Shown: positions 16,562-24,822 of the stretch, in pieces
How positions within the stretch are numbered: the first letter of the stretch is position 1
How the letters are laid out: each line of letters starts with the position of its first letter
Assembly: GCF_000696095.1 (NCBI RefSeq)
Contig: NZ_BAYX01000006.1
Coordinates: 372,001 to 436,000 of the forward strand
Reading direction: 5' to 3'
From: Rhizobium rhizogenes NBRC 13257
GTDB lineage: Bacteria; Pseudomonadota; Alphaproteobacteria; Rhizobiales; Rhizobiaceae
DNA length: 64,000 bases
The notes under the pieces: model-generated
What the model was told of the DNA's origin: nothing
Database searches by the model: none
The model's input: only the letters and a program-made list of their open reading frames with translations
Program-made: the position numbers and the translations under genes

Positions 16562-17749
16562 CTAGGGGCGGAGCTTGGCGGCGTCGGCCTCGTCCGGCAG
16601 GAAGTCGTTGCCGCTATGGTACTGGAAATCGACCATCACGCCTTTTCCATCCTTGAGGGCGGTCTTGCCGATGAAGGCGCCGAGTGTCGATTGATGGTCC
16701 GCGGCACGATAGGTGATCGGGCCGAAGGGAGTGTCGACCGAAATGCCCTTGGCGGCGGCAATCAGCGCGTCCGTATCCGTCGACTTGGCCTTGGTCAGAA
16801 TAGCGGCCATCGATTTGACCAACGCATAGCCGACCACCGAGCCGAGGCGGGGATAGTCGTTGTAGCGCTTCTGGTAAGCGTCGAGAAATGCCTTATGCGC
16901 GGGTGTGTCGACGGAATACCAGGGATAGCCGGTGACGATCCATCCTTCCGGCGTATCGGTCTTCAGCGGATCGAGATATTCCGGCTCGCCGGTCAGGAAG
17001 GAAACCACCGAGCGGCCCTTGAAGAGATCGCGGGTCGTGCCTTCGCGCACTAGCTTCACCAGATCAGCACCGAATTCGACATTGAGGATCGCATCCGGCT
17101 TGGCGGCCTCGATGGCCTGCGCCACGGAGCCGGCATCGATCTTGCCCTGCGGTGGCCATTGCTCGCCGACGAACTCCACATCGGGCCGGGCCTTCTGGAG
17201 CAGTTCCTTGAACACCGCCACGGCGCTTTGTCCGTATTCGTAGTTCGGCGCGATGGTTGCCCAGCGTTTTGCCGGCAGCTTGGCGGCTTCTTGCGCCAGC
17301 ATGGCGGCCTGCACGTAGTTCGGCGGACGCAGGCGGAAGGTGTAGTCGTTCCCCTTCGACCAGATCATTGCGTCGGTCAGCGGCTCTCCGGCCAAGTAAA
17401 AGACCTTCTTCTGCTTAGCGAAATCGGCAACCGCCATGCCGACATTCGAGAAGAAGGAGCCGGAGATCATCACCACCCCTTCCTTTGCAACCAGCTCGTT
17501 GGCGGCCGTCAGCGCGTCGCCGGGCTTGCCGCCGTCGTCCTTGGAAATGATCACCAGCTTATCGCCGTTGATGCCGCCGGCCGCATTGATCTCGTCAAGT
17601 GCCAGTTGCCAGCCCTTCTTGTAGGGATCGGTGAAGGCGGGTAGCGCCGAATAGCTGTTGATCTCGCCGACCTTGATCTCGCCGGCCATTGCTTGTGTCC
17701 CGGCCGCCAGACAAAGGGCCGTACCCATAATCGCAAAAAGTCCTCTCAT
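16562..17749 (-). CDS. Branched-chain-type ABC transporter substrate-binding protein (Peripla_BP_6)
   Basis: A 395-residue periplasmic receptor. The Sec signal peptide is MRGLFAIMGTALCLAAGTQAMAG, cleaved near residue 23. The mature part has the type I fold: KVGEINSYSALPAFTDPYKKGWQLALDEINAAGGING, the FFSNVGMAVADF loop and the ATIAPNYEYGQSAV motif. The start has GAGAGGACGG upstream. Many proteins of this class bind aromatic or heterocyclic acids instead of amino acids. It is the first gene of the transporter operon and is divergent from a NicR-like MarR gene, so nicotinate or a related acid is a possible ligand; that is inference from context. Confidence 0.92.
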   Translation of the reverse strand: MRGLFAIMGTALCLAAGTQAMAGEIKVGEINSYSALPAFTDPYKKGWQLALDEINAAGGINGDKLVIISKDDGGKPGDALTAANELVAKEGVVMISGSFFSNVGMAVADFAKQKKVFYLAGEPLTDAMIWSKGNDYTFRLRPPNYVQAAMLAQEAAKLPAKRWATIAPNYEYGQSAVAVFKELLQKARPDVEFVGEQWPPQGKIDAGSVAQAIEAAKPDAILNVEFGADLVKLVREGTTRDLFKGRSVVSFLTGEPEYLDPLKTDTPEGWIVTGYPWYSVDTPAHKAFLDAYQKRYNDYPRLGSVVGYALVKSMAAILTKAKSTDTDALIAAAKGISVDTPFGPITYRAADHQSTLGAFIGKTALKDGKGVMVDFQYHSGNDFLPDEADAAKLRP

Positions 17750-17869
17750 TTCCGTCCTCTCTGGATTGATCTGTTTTGATTCTTGTTATTACGGCACGTC
17801 ATCGGCGGCATCGGATTTCGAGCGCGTGCAATCGCGATCCATAGCGTGTCGCCCGGGGGTTATGATCTG

Positions 17870-17879
17870 GTGTGTTCAC
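17870..17879 (+). promoter_or_regulatory. Candidate MarR site GTGTGTTCAC
   Basis: This 10-mer differs at one base from the inverted copy at 17979-17988. It is 120 bp upstream of the binding-protein start and lies in the shared divergent control region. Assignment to the adjacent MarR protein is inferred from position. Confidence 0.4.
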
Positions 17880-17978
17880 TATAAATGCAAGGTCTTTCTC
17901 TGTGTATTTTTTAGGCAAAATTGCGCGAAAATCCCGCATTTCCGGCTTGCCAATCGTTCGGAGAACGTGGAAGTTCGC

Positions 17979-17988
17979 GTGTACACAC
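17979..17988 (-). promoter_or_regulatory. Candidate MarR site GTGTGTACAC (with palindrome GTGTACAC)
   Basis: Read on the minus strand it matches the copy at 17870-17879 at nine of ten bases. It contains the perfect palindrome GTGTACAC (17979-17986) and ends 15 bp before the MarR start codon, a usual place for autorepression. The GTGTAC core also occurs in the nicotinate-cluster operator at 28178-28195. Confidence 0.45.
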
Positions 17989-18003
17989 TAATCTTGGCAA
18001 TGG

Positions 18004-18489
18004 ATGGCTGATGTGAAGCACGATAGGCCGGATACCGACGACTATGATGTCACGCAGCAAGTGGGCCATCTGCTGCGCAGGGTGTATCAACGGCATCTTT
18101 CGATCTTCCAGGACAACGCCTCCGATCCCAATCTGACCTCGGTTCAGTTCGTTACCCTCTGCGCGCTGCGCGACCACGGGCCGAGTTCGCAGACCGAACT
18201 CGTCAAGGCCACGGCCGTCGATCAGGGCACGATCCGGGGCATCATCGAACGGCTGTCCGCACGGGGGCTGATTACCACCTCCGGGGACGAGCAGGACGGA
18301 CGCAAGATCATCATGTCCTTGACGCTGGCGGCGGAGCACCTGCTGGACGAGATGATACCTGCGGCTCGTGTCATCAGCGAGCTGACGATGGCCGACCTCA
18401 ATCCCGCCGAACGAGTGGCCCTGCTTTATCTGCTCCGCCGCATCCTGAACTACCATGATGACAGATCATCGGGTGCGCCGGAGAAATAA
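18004..18489 (+). CDS. MarR family transcriptional regulator (NicR-like)
   Basis: A 161-residue winged-helix regulator. The N-terminal dimerisation helix reads DVTQQVGHLLRRVYQRHLSIF; the DNA-binding part spans LTSVQFVTLCALRDHGPSSQTELVKAT..DQGTIRGIIERLSARGLI; the wing is DEQDGRKIIMSLT. It is recognisably paralogous to the MarR protein at 27636-28082 (shared QVGxxLR, QRHxxIF, DxxTIxGxxxRLxxRG, DGRxxxxSLT). It is divergent from the Liv-type transporter and converges with gcdH. It probably controls the transporter and itself through the GTGTGTWCAC sites upstream. Confidence 0.9.
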   Translation: MADVKHDRPDTDDYDVTQQVGHLLRRVYQRHLSIFQDNASDPNLTSVQFVTLCALRDHGPSSQTELVKATAVDQGTIRGIIERLSARGLITTSGDEQDGRKIIMSLTLAAEHLLDEMIPAARVISELTMADLNPAERVALLYLLRRILNYHDDRSSGAPEK

Positions 18490-18496
18490 ACCGGCG

Positions 18497-18524
18497 AGAG
18501 ATGCTGCCGTTCGACAGCATCTCT
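18497..18524. terminator. Bidirectional terminator between MarR gene and gcdH
   Basis: A perfect 10-bp stem, AGAGATGCTG/CAGCATCTCT, with an 8-nt loop, lies between the convergent MarR gene (stop at 18489) and gcdH (stop at 18539). A short T-run follows on the plus strand. It would end both transcripts. Confidence 0.75.
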
Positions 18525-18538
18525 TTGGCTATTCGACC

Positions 18539-19720
18539 TCAGTTCGAAAAGGCGGCGATGCCGGTGATGGCGCGGCCGAGGATGAGGGCGTGGATGTCGT
18601 GGGTGCCCTCATAGGTGTTGACCACTTCGAGGTTGACGAGATGACGGGCAATGCCGAACTCGTCGGAGATACCGTTGCCGCCAAGCATGTCGCGGGCGGC
18701 GCGGGCGATATCGAGCGCCTTGCCGCAGCTGTTGCGCTTCAAGATTGAGGTCAGCTCGACTGGCGGATGGCCATCTTCCTTCATCCGGCCGAGACGCAGG
18801 CAGCCTTGCAGCCCGAGCGTGATCTCGGTCACCATGTCGGCGAGCTTCTTCTGGATCAACTGATTGGCGGCAAGCGGCCGGCCGAACTGCTGGCGGTCGA
18901 GCACATATTGTCGGGCCTTGGCATAGCAATCCTCGGCAGCACCGAGCGCACCCCAGGCAATGCCGAAGCGGGCGGAGTTGAGGCAGGTAAACGGACCCTT
19001 GAGGCCGGAAACGTTGGGCAGCAGGTTTTCTTCCGGCACGAAGACATTCTCCATGACGACTTCGCCGGTGATTGAGGCACGCAGGCCGACCTTGCCATGA
19101 ATGGCGGGCGCGGACAGGCCCTTCCAGCCCTTCTCCAGAATGAAGCCACGGATGACGCCATCCTCGGTCTTGCCCCAGACGACGAAGACATCGGCGATCG
19201 GCGCATTGGAGATCCAGGTCTTGGCGCCGGTGAGGCTATAGCCGCCGTCGACCTTCTTCGCCCGCGTCGCCATAGAGCCGGGGTCGGAGCCATGGTTCGG
19301 TTCGGTGAGGCCGAAGCAGCCGATCCATTCGCCGGTCGCAAGTTTTGGCAGGTATTTCTGCTTCTGCGTTTCCGACCCGAAGGCATCGATCGGCACCATG
19401 ACGAGGGAAGACTGCACGCTCATCATCGAACGATAGCCGCTATCCACACGCTCCACTTCGCGGGCGATCAGGCCGTAGGCGACATAGCCGAGGCCGGCGC
19501 CGCCATATTCGGGCGCAATCGTCGGCCCGAGCAGGCCGAGTTCGCCCATCTCGCGGAAGATCGAGGGGTCGGTCTTCTCATGGCGGAAAGCGTCGAGCAC
19601 GCGGGGCGCCAGCTTCTCCTGCGCATAGGCATGGGCTGTGTCCAGCACCATGCGTTCGTCATCGTTCAGCTGCTCCACCAGCCGGAACGGATCGGCCCAG
19701 TCGAATATCTCGCGGCTCAT
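18539..19720 (-). CDS. gcdH: Glutaryl-CoA dehydrogenase
   Basis: A 393-residue FAD enzyme of the acyl-CoA dehydrogenase family that oxidises and decarboxylates glutaryl-CoA to crotonyl-CoA and CO2. The family-specific [18 protein letters not shown] segment (residues 91-109), the flavin motif [14 protein letters not shown] (134-147) and the catalytic base E371 in [16 protein letters not shown] identify it as glutaryl-CoA dehydrogenase and not a fatty-acyl enzyme. The ATG at 19720 follows GGGAGACGAG. It lies 43 nt downstream of hyuB on the same strand, so it is the likely last gene of the nicotinate catabolic series and defines its end product. Electrons would pass to ETF. Confidence 0.95.
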   Translation of the reverse strand: MSREIFDWADPFRLVEQLNDDERMVLDTAHAYAQEKLAPRVLDAFRHEKTDPSIFREMGELGLLGPTIAPEYGGAGLGYVAYGLIAREVERVDSGYRSMMSVQSSLVMVPIDAFGSETQKQKYLPKLATGEWIGCFGLTEPNHGSDPGSMATRAKKVDGGYSLTGAKTWISNAPIADVFVVWGKTEDGVIRGFILEKGWKGLSAPAIHGKVGLRASITGEVVMENVFVPEENLLPNVSGLKGPFTCLNSARFGIAWGALGAAEDCYAKARQYVLDRQQFGRPLAANQLIQKKLADMVTEITLGLQGCLRLGRMKEDGHPPVELTSILKRNSCGKALDIARAARDMLGGNGISDEFGIARHLVNLEVVNTYEGTHDIHALILGRAITGIAAFSN

Positions 19721-19763
19721 GCTCTCGTCTCCCAATTCTCTCTTTTCTCAATCACAGCTTAGT

Positions 19764-21509
19764 CTATGCCTTGCGGCTGGCGCGGGCTCGCTCGGTGGCG
19801 GTCGCATCCGAATGGCAATCCGCTGTTACGACAACGCCAAACAGATCGAGCGCTTCGGTCGATGTATAACGACCGAGCCGCACATCTTCTACAACGGCTA
19901 GCGGGTCGCGTGTCAACGGGTTGCCATAGCCGCCGCCGCCCGGCGTGCCGACGCGGACGCGGTCGCCGGGTTTCAGCGCGATGTCCTGCGCTTTCGACAA
20001 ATGCTCCGGCGTCATCGCTTCGCCGCCGCGCCAGACCGTGACGCTGTTCGTCCGGCCGTCGCTGCCGCCAAGTGCGCCCTGCGGCCCGAAACGACCGTGA
20101 TCCATAACGAAGCTCGCGGTCGCGGCACCGCGCCTAAGTTCGATCTCGTAGTCGAGGCCGAAGCCGCCGCGATGCCTGCCGGCACCGCCTGATCCCTCGC
20201 GAAGGGCATAGCGATGATAGAGGACCGGGAACTGCTGCTCCATGATCTCGACCGGCGGCGCCTTGGAAATGCCGATGGTCGAGCAACCGTTGGCAAGCCC
20301 GTCGTGATCGCTGTTGCCGCCATAGCCGCCGCCGGAAATCTGGTACATGACATAGCCGCGACCGCGTTCCGGATCGTGGCCGCCCAGCGCAAAATTGCCG
20401 GAGCTTCCGGCGGGCGACGCCGTCACCCGGTCGGGCAGCGCCTCTACCAGGGCTGCAAATACCGCCTCTGCGATACGCTGGCTGACTTCCGCAGCACAAC
20501 CCGAAACCGGGCGCGGATAATGAGCGTCGAGGAAGGTTCCCTCAGGCGTCTTCACCTTCAACGGCTCGAAGGCGCCGGCGCTGATCGGGACGTCCGGGAA
20601 GATATGGCGCATGGCGAGATAGACGGAGGATAGCGTCGTCGCCAATACCGAATTCATCGGCCCGGCGCAGGGCTTCGACGATCCCTCGAAATCGAAAGAG
20701 AGTTCGTCGCCCGTCGCGGTGATCGTCAGGCGGATTTCGAGGGGTTCGTTGACCACGCCGTCGCTGTCGATATAGGCGACGGAACGATAGGTTCCCTCGG
20801 GGATCAGCCGGATATTGGCGCGCATCTGCTCGGCCGCTCGACGGCGCAGCTCACCGATCGCTTGGGCGACCGTATCGTCGCCGTATCGTTCGAGAATACG
20901 CACCAGCCGTTCCTGGCCGACCAGAAGGGCGGCGGCTTGAGCCTTCACATCGCCGATGCGTTGTTCGGAGACGCGGATGTTGGAGCAGATGATCGCGTAG
21001 ATCTCGGTGTCGAGCTTGCCTTCCTTGAACAGCCGCACCGGCGGCAGGCGCAGGCCTTCCTGTTCGACGGAGGTGGCCGAGGCCGAAAAACCGCCGGGGA
21101 CGGCACCGCCCGTATCCGGCCAATGGCCGGTGTTCGACAGCCAGCAAAAGATCTCGCCGTTGCGATAGACCGGCATGGCAAAGCGTACATCCATCAGATG
21201 CGTGCCGCCAAGATAGGGGTCGTTGACGATATAAATATCGCCCGGCTTCGGCGCGGCGGCCTTGCCGGAGGCGATCATCTCGATCAGCGTGCGCGTCGAA
21301 TATTGCATGGTGCCGACGAAGACCGGCAGGCCGCCGGCACCCTGGGCGATCAGCGAGCCGTCTTCGGCCGAATAAATGCCGTCCGAACGGTCATTGGCCT
21401 CGGCGATGACGGGCGAGAAGGCGGCGCGGGAAAAGGTCAGGTCCATTTCATCGCAGACCTGCTGCAGGCCGGACTGGATGACGCTCAGCGTGATGGGGTC
21501 GATGCTCAT
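19764..21509 (-). CDS. hyuB: Hydantoinase/oxoprolinase family protein, subunit B (HyuB)
   Basis: About 581 residues of the HyuB family, which pairs with HyuA in ATP-dependent hydrolysis of cyclic amides (N-methylhydantoinase, 5-oxoprolinase) or in acetone-type carboxylases. The family start DPITLSVIQSGLQQVCDEMDLTFSRAAFSPVIAEANDRSDGIYS, the segment GDIYIVNDPYLGGTHLMDV and the Gly-rich end GDRVRVGTPGGGGYGNPLTRDP are clear. The ATG at 21509 overlaps the hyuA stop by ATGA. In this setting the natural substrate may be the lactam 1,4,5,6-tetrahydro-6-oxonicotinate or a product of it, an inference from the neighbours. Confidence 0.92.
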   Translation of the reverse strand: MSIDPITLSVIQSGLQQVCDEMDLTFSRAAFSPVIAEANDRSDGIYSAEDGSLIAQGAGGLPVFVGTMQYSTRTLIEMIASGKAAAPKPGDIYIVNDPYLGGTHLMDVRFAMPVYRNGEIFCWLSNTGHWPDTGGAVPGGFSASATSVEQEGLRLPPVRLFKEGKLDTEIYAIICSNIRVSEQRIGDVKAQAAALLVGQERLVRILERYGDDTVAQAIGELRRRAAEQMRANIRLIPEGTYRSVAYIDSDGVVNEPLEIRLTITATGDELSFDFEGSSKPCAGPMNSVLATTLSSVYLAMRHIFPDVPISAGAFEPLKVKTPEGTFLDAHYPRPVSGCAAEVSQRIAEAVFAALVEALPDRVTASPAGSSGNFALGGHDPERGRGYVMYQISGGGYGGNSDHDGLANGCSTIGISKAPPVEIMEQQFPVLYHRYALREGSGGAGRHRGGFGLDYEIELRRGAATASFVMDHGRFGPQGALGGSDGRTNSVTVWRGGEAMTPEHLSKAQDIALKPGDRVRVGTPGGGGYGNPLTRDPLAVVEDVRLGRYTSTEALDLFGVVVTADCHSDATATERARASRKA

Positions 21510-23605
21510 TGGCCGGCTCCGATCGAGATAATGATATTGCCGTCGTCGTCCTGGTTGGCGACGTCGCCTGGCTCGAGAATGATGGTCGTGTCCATCTGCT
21601 CGATGATCGCCGGCCCCGATATCGTTGCCTTGATCGGCAGGTGATCGCGCCAATAGATCGGCGTCTCCCGCCAGCCGTCGAACCAGACCGAACGCGTGCC
21701 AGTCTGCGCCTCGGCAAGTGTCGACTTGCGTCCGGCCGCATCGATCAGCATCGACAGATCGATCTCGGTGCGCCGGCCGATGACCGAGGTGTTGACGTTG
21801 ACGAGGCTGGCGCGGATTTCCGGGAGCTCGACATGGAAGCGGTTGAAATAGGCCTCCTCGAACCGTGCCTGCAATTCAGCCCTGGTCGGCATGGCGCTTG
21901 GCAGCGGCACGCGCAAGAGATGCGTCTGGCCGATGAACTGCATATCGACGGAATAGATCTCACGGATCTCGCGAATGGCGACCGCTTCCTTGCCGATCAG
22001 GCGGCGTCCGTCCGCCGATTGCTTTTCGAAGAGTGCGTGCACGACATCCATATCGGCGACATCGAGCGGACGATTGACCGTATTGACGAAATCGTGCCGG
22101 AGATCGGCGACAACACAGCCGAGCGCATTGGTGATCCCAGGACGAGACGGCGTCAGTACCCTTGGAATGCCGAGTTCCCGCGCGATTGCGGTCGCGTGCA
22201 GCGGGCCGGCGCCGCCGAAGGAAAACAGCGCGAAATCGCGCGGATCCTCACCGAGGCTGACCGAAACCATCCGTACGGCGTCGGCCATGCGGGCATTGGC
22301 GATGCGGATGACGGCGGCGGCCGCTGCCGTGGCGTCGAGCCCGAGCGGCCGGCCGAGCTTTTCCTCGAACAGCTCGCGGATGCCGTCGATGGAAATGCCG
22401 CCGGGAACCGAGTTGAGCTTGGAGGGATTGAGACGGCCGAGCAGCAGGTTGGCGTCGGATATGGTCGGCGTCGTGCCGCCGCGGCCATAGCAGATCGGCC
22501 CCGGCATGGCGCCGGCGCTTTCCGGGCCGACCTGGAGGAGGCCTGCGGCGGTGACCTTGGCGATCGAGCCACCGCCGGCGCCGACGGTACGAACATCGAC
22601 CATCGGCACATGGATCGGCATGGCATATTCGATCTCGATCTCGTTGGAGACCGCCGGTTCGGCGTTGCGGATGAGGGCAACGTCGGTGGACGTACCGCCC
22701 ATGTCATAGGTGATGAGGTTGGGGATGCCGGCGCGGCGGCCGGTATAGGCGGCAGCCATGACGCCGGACGCGGGGCCGGACATCACGGTCTTTGCCGCTT
22801 CCTTGGCGACGTGGCGTGCGGACACCATGCCGCCATTGCCGTTCATGACGAGAACGTCGTGCCTGTAGCCCTTGGCAGCGAGCTGGTCGGCAAGGCGCTC
22901 GATATAGCGCGCCAGGAGCGGCTGCACCGACGCATTGACGGCCGCCGTCACGCCGCGCTCGAACTCGCGGCTTTCGGACAGAAGCGCATGGCCGAGCGTG
23001 ATGTTGTCGTTTGGCCAGATCTCTGCGGCGATCTCGCCGGCGCGCAATTCATGCGCCGGATTGGCGTAAGCATGCAGGAAGTGGATGACCAGCGACTCGC
23101 AATCCGTATCGACCAAAGCTTTCAAGGCGATGCGAAGCGCCTCTTCGTCGAGCGGGATCAGCACGTTACCGGCGGCATCCATGCGCTCGGGAACTTCGAG
23201 CCTGAGATCGCGCGGGATGATCGGACGAAACTCGCCCTTCATGCCATAGGGGTTCGGGCGCGTGCGCCGGCCTAGTTCCAGCACGTCGCGAAAGCCGCGG
23301 GTAGTGATGAGACCCGTTCGGCAAAGATTGCGCTCGAGGACGGCATTCGTGGTGGTCGTGGTGCCGTGCACGATCAGGTCGAGCGCTGCGACATCCGCTT
23401 CCGCCGCATCCAGCGCGTTAAGCACACCGAAAGCTTGATTGTCGAGCGTGGTCGGCGTCTTGGCGAGACGGACCTTGCCGGAGACCGTGTCGAAGAGCAC
23501 GAGATCGGTAAATGTGCCGCCGACATCGATACCCGCGACCTGCGATTGTTCAGGTGTCGGGCCCGATGGTTCATTCGAATTATGCTGAGTCACGACTGTT
23601 CCCAT
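21506..23605 (-). CDS. hyuA: Hydantoinase/oxoprolinase family protein, subunit A (HyuA)
   Basis: Up to 699 residues. The actin-like ATPase part starts with GIDVGGTFTDLVLFD, then HGTTTTTNAVLERN, and continues through MSGPASGVMAAAY, TYDMGGTSTDVALI and VGAGGGSIAKV. It would phosphorylate a lactam carbonyl for hydrolysis with HyuB. The ATG at 23605 has no ribosome site and lies 2 nt from an 18-bp operator, so the message may be leaderless, or initiation may use a GTG four codons later that has GGGAA just upstream. It follows two AA_synth genes by 51 nt and is coupled to hyuB. The operator implies an internal promoter. Confidence 0.92.
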   Translation of the reverse strand: MGTVVTQHNSNEPSGPTPEQSQVAGIDVGGTFTDLVLFDTVSGKVRLAKTPTTLDNQAFGVLNALDAAEADVAALDLIVHGTTTTTNAVLERNLCRTGLITTRGFRDVLELGRRTRPNPYGMKGEFRPIIPRDLRLEVPERMDAAGNVLIPLDEEALRIALKALVDTDCESLVIHFLHAYANPAHELRAGEIAAEIWPNDNITLGHALLSESREFERGVTAAVNASVQPLLARYIERLADQLAAKGYRHDVLVMNGNGGMVSARHVAKEAAKTVMSGPASGVMAAAYTGRRAGIPNLITYDMGGTSTDVALIRNAEPAVSNEIEIEYAMPIHVPMVDVRTVGAGGGSIAKVTAAGLLQVGPESAGAMPGPICYGRGGTTPTISDANLLLGRLNPSKLNSVPGGISIDGIRELFEEKLGRPLGLDATAAAAAVIRIANARMADAVRMVSVSLGEDPRDFALFSFGGAGPLHATAIARELGIPRVLTPSRPGITNALGCVVADLRHDFVNTVNRPLDVADMDVVHALFEKQSADGRRLIGKEAVAIREIREIYSVDMQFIGQTHLLRVPLPSAMPTRAELQARFEEAYFNRFHVELPEIRASLVNVNTSVIGRRTEIDLSMLIDAAGRKSTLAEAQTGTRSVWFDGWRETPIYWRDHLPIKATISGPAIIEQMDTTIILEPGDVANQDDDGNIIISIGAGQ

Positions 23606-23607
23606 TA

Positions 23608-23625
23608 TTGTTTGTATGCAAATGA
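23608..23625. promoter_or_regulatory. Nicotinate-cluster operator, copy before hyuA
   Basis: TTGTTTGTATGCAAATGA, a member of the 18-bp palindrome family also found at 27361, 28178 and 33273. This copy deviates from the consensus at two bases of the left arm. It ends two bases from the annotated hyuA start codon, inside the 51-nt gap after the AA_synth gene, so it would block initiation from an internal promoter. Confidence 0.75.
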
Positions 23626-23656
23626 ATCCACGACGCCACGATCTTGGAGCGTGCCC

Positions 23657-24241
23657 CTAGCGCAGGCCATCCTTGCCTTCGATTTCGGAGGCTTTCAGTC
23701 CACCGACGCGAGCAAGCGGCCGGCCGCTATCTGTGACAGCTACGGCCACCATGATTTCCGCCGGACGCGGTGCGTCGGCGAGGCTCACCTCCATCCCGTC
23801 GAAATGCGACCGCACATAGGCGGCATCCTTGTGCCCGAGCGGAATATCGAGGGGTCGGCCGGGGCCGCCGCGCTTCTTTGAGGAGGGCACGAGTGCGGCG
23901 CCTTTTTCCACGGCCTCACGCAGCGGCTTTCCAAGTGAGGGATGCAGCAAGGCGGCTGCATGTTCCAGCTCGCCATCCTCGCCGACCAGCGCCGCCTTGC
24001 CATAGCTTTCGGCCTGCGCTGGGGAAATCCCGAGCGCTTCGACGCATTTGCGGCCAAGCAGGCCGCCAAGTTCCGCACCGATGTCAATCAGCGGCGTCAG
24101 ATCCTCGACATAGTGGCTGGCGAAAGGATTGGCGATGACGGCCACGGCCGCCGCCTTGCGCGTCGGCGGCGAGATGGTTTGACCCATCTCGCTCAGTGTC
24201 TCCTCGATAAAGACGGTGATCTTGCGGATCTCGGTGGTCAA
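23657..24241 (-). CDS. AA_synth (DUF1185) family protein, second paralog
   Basis: A 194-residue soluble protein of the Pfam 'amino acid synthesis' family, whose biochemical role is not established to my knowledge. Shared family landmarks are IRKITVFIEETLSEMG at the N-terminus, AVAVIANPFASHYVEDL, YGKAALVGEDGELEHAAALLHP, VPSSKKRGGPGRPLDIPLGHKDAAYVRSHFD and a final VGGLKASEIEGKDGLR. It is paralogous over its full length to the gene at 24238-24822 and is coupled to it by an ATGA-type overlap. Lying between UPF0280 and hyuA in the nicotinate series, it is a candidate for a ring-opening or later step. Confidence 0.85.
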   Translation of the reverse strand: MTTEIRKITVFIEETLSEMGQTISPPTRKAAAVAVIANPFASHYVEDLTPLIDIGAELGGLLGRKCVEALGISPAQAESYGKAALVGEDGELEHAAALLHPSLGKPLREAVEKGAALVPSSKKRGGPGRPLDIPLGHKDAAYVRSHFDGMEVSLADAPRPAEIMVAVAVTDSGRPLARVGGLKASEIEGKDGLR

Positions 24242-24822
24242 CGCAGGCCGTCCTCGCCCTTGATGTCCTCGACCTTGAGGCCGCCGCTGCGCGCATGGAC
24301 GCGCGGACCGGTGGTCATCACCAGCACGACCGCCATCTCGTTGGCCCGAGGACCGTCCGGCACGCCGACTTCGATCGAGTCGAAATGGCTGCGCACATAG
24401 GAGGCGTTGATATGGGTGACCGGGACGTCCAGCCGCGTGCCGGGGCCGCCGACCTTCTTCGAGGAGGGGACAATCGCCTTGGCGCCGCCCAGCACCTCGC
24501 GCATGGCGTAGCCGCCCGGCGCATGCCAGAGCGCGCCATGTTCCAGTTCACCGGCCTGACCGACGATGATGCCCTTGCCGTAACCTTCGACAACGGTGGG
24601 ATCGCCGCCAAGTGCCGCGACCAGCCGGTTTGCCATATCGAGGCCGAGTGGTTCCAGATCCTTCATGAAACCGGTGATTTCCTCATGATAACTACCCGCG
24701 AAGGGGTTCTCGATGACGGCGACGATCGCGCCCCGCTTCAGCGGTTTTGCGACGGGCTTGCCGCCTTCGTGATAAATTTCCTCGATGACGGTGAGGAACT
24801 TGCGGATCTTGACGTCAGGCAT
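24238..24822 (-). CDS. AA_synth (DUF1185) family protein, first paralog
   Basis: Also 194 residues, with the same landmarks as its downstream paralog: IRKFLTVIEEIYHEGGKP, GAIVAVIENPFAGSYHEEI, YGKGIIVGQAGELEHGALWHAPGG, VPSSKKVGGPGTRLDVPVTHINASYVRSHFD and GGLKVEDIKGEDGLR. The ATG at 24822 overlaps the UPF0280 stop by 8 nt. Conserved histidines in ELEHG and PVTHINA and the lysines of SSKK could be active-site residues, but nothing visible fixes a reaction. Tandem duplication suggests a heteromer or two related substrates. Confidence 0.85.
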   Translation of the reverse strand: MPDVKIRKFLTVIEEIYHEGGKPVAKPLKRGAIVAVIENPFAGSYHEEITGFMKDLEPLGLDMANRLVAALGGDPTVVEGYGKGIIVGQAGELEHGALWHAPGGYAMREVLGGAKAIVPSSKKVGGPGTRLDVPVTHINASYVRSHFDSIEVGVPDGPRANEMAVVLVMTTGPRVHARSGGLKVEDIKGEDGLR

